DNA from: Candidatus Latescibacterota bacterium
GTDB lineage: Bacteria > Latescibacterota > MVCY01
DNA: 6,545 nt
Direction of reading: 5' to 3'
NCBI GenBank assembly: GCA_030608245.1
Contig: JAUWEO010000104.1
Span: forward strand, 1-6,545
Position 1 is the stretch's first letter; each line of letters opens with the position of its first letter. The position numbers and the translations under genes were made by a program. The notes under the pieces are model-generated. The model had not been told where the DNA came from. It did not search any database and was given only the letters and a program-made list of their open reading frames with translations. Shown one piece after another: positions 6,312 through 6,545 of the stretch.

Positions 6312-6545
6312 TCAAATTCCTGACAAGAACTGGAACCAGGTGCGATAGAAACGGACGGTGTTCTCCAGACCCTTAATGCCATGGCCTTGGCCTTCGAACT
6401 CGACATACCTCACCAGTTTGCCAAGGCTGTCAAGCTTGGCGGCCAAATTGCGGCTTTCGATCACGGGAACGCGGCTATCGTTGGAGCCGTGGGTGAGCAG
6501 CAGTCTACCTTTCAGCTTGTCGGCGTGCGTGATGGGCGAGCGATC
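6312..6545 (-). CDS. S9-type serine peptidase (prolyl oligopeptidase family), C-terminal fragment cut by window edge
   Basis: A minus-strand frame is open from the right window edge to a TGA at 6312-6314, giving the last 77 residues of a larger protein. The fragment carries RSPITHADKLKG, then LLLTHGSNDSRVP with the probable catalytic Asp (D23 of the fragment), then EFEGQGHGI with the catalytic His (H55), and a terminal helix ending FLSGI. This order and spacing is characteristic of the alpha/beta-hydrolase domain of S9 prolyl oligopeptidase/acylaminoacyl peptidase proteins. The nucleophile Ser and any beta-propeller lie outside the window. Codon use differs from the next gene: GC at third positions is 55 of 77 here and 16 of 30 in the start of that gene, and Arg codons are CGN in 5 of 7 here and 2 of 12 there. 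A 72-base gap separates it from the amidohydrolase pair. A dienelactone-hydrolase-like esterase is a less likely alternative. Confidence 0.85.
   Translation of the reverse strand, partial: DRSPITHADKLKGRLLLTHGSNDSRVPVIESRNLAAKLDSLGKLVRYVEFEGQGHGIKGLENTVRFYRTWFQFLSGI

Noticed and set aside
6286..6319. TTGACT-like -35 box at the end of the peptidase gene, upstream of the amidohydrolase pair
   Set aside because: No acceptable -10 hexamer lies 16-18 bases downstream; the best candidates match only 2-3 of 6 positions.

Overview
The window looks like a piece of a bacterial chromosome, probably from an uncultured, mesophilic-to-anaerobic lineage. Evidence for a bacterium: strong Shine-Dalgarno sequences, ATG and GTG starts, short intergenic gaps, and a YhaM-type HD/OB-fold exoribonuclease. 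G+C is near 40-45% in the stretches I counted, rising to 58% at the far right end. No rRNA, tRNA, CRISPR array, transposase or phage gene is visible. I cannot name the species or phylum from the sequence alone.

Layout. On the + strand, positions 1-828 hold the last 275 codons of a YhaM-like 3'-5' exoribonuclease, whose beginning lies outside the window. It converges with a block of genes all on the - strand that runs from the right edge back to 1001. In transcription order these are: the last 77 codons of an S9-type (prolyl oligopeptidase/alpha-beta hydrolase) peptidase (6545-6312); an amidohydrolase-fold protein that has lost every canonical metal ligand (6239-5529); an intact amidohydrolase overlapping it by 4 bases (5532-4789); a GlcD/D-2-hydroxyacid-dehydrogenase-type FAD enzyme (4720-3281); and two tandem, closely related aldo/keto reductases (3113-2073 and 2020-1001). 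The 172-base convergent gap (829-1000) carries a long imperfect inverted repeat that resembles a small dispersed element.

How the genes may work together. The two amidohydrolase-fold genes are translationally coupled (GTGA overlap), so their products are probably made together and may form a complex of one catalytic and one non-catalytic subunit. The FAD enzyme has its own candidate promoter (4764-4792), overlapping the stop codon of the amidohydrolase. It and the two reductases therefore make up a possible sub-operon of hydroxyacid and carbonyl redox enzymes. A small-molecule catabolic route (hydrolysis or decarboxylation, hydroxyacid oxidation, aldehyde/ketone reduction) fits the gene content, but no substrate can be read from the sequence. 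The peptidase fragment has clearly different codon use from its neighbour and may not belong to the same functional unit.

Most of the window is ordinary metabolic DNA. The items most worth a second look are the ligand-less amidohydrolase paired with an intact one, the inverted-repeat element at 882-974, and the diverging tandem reductases.
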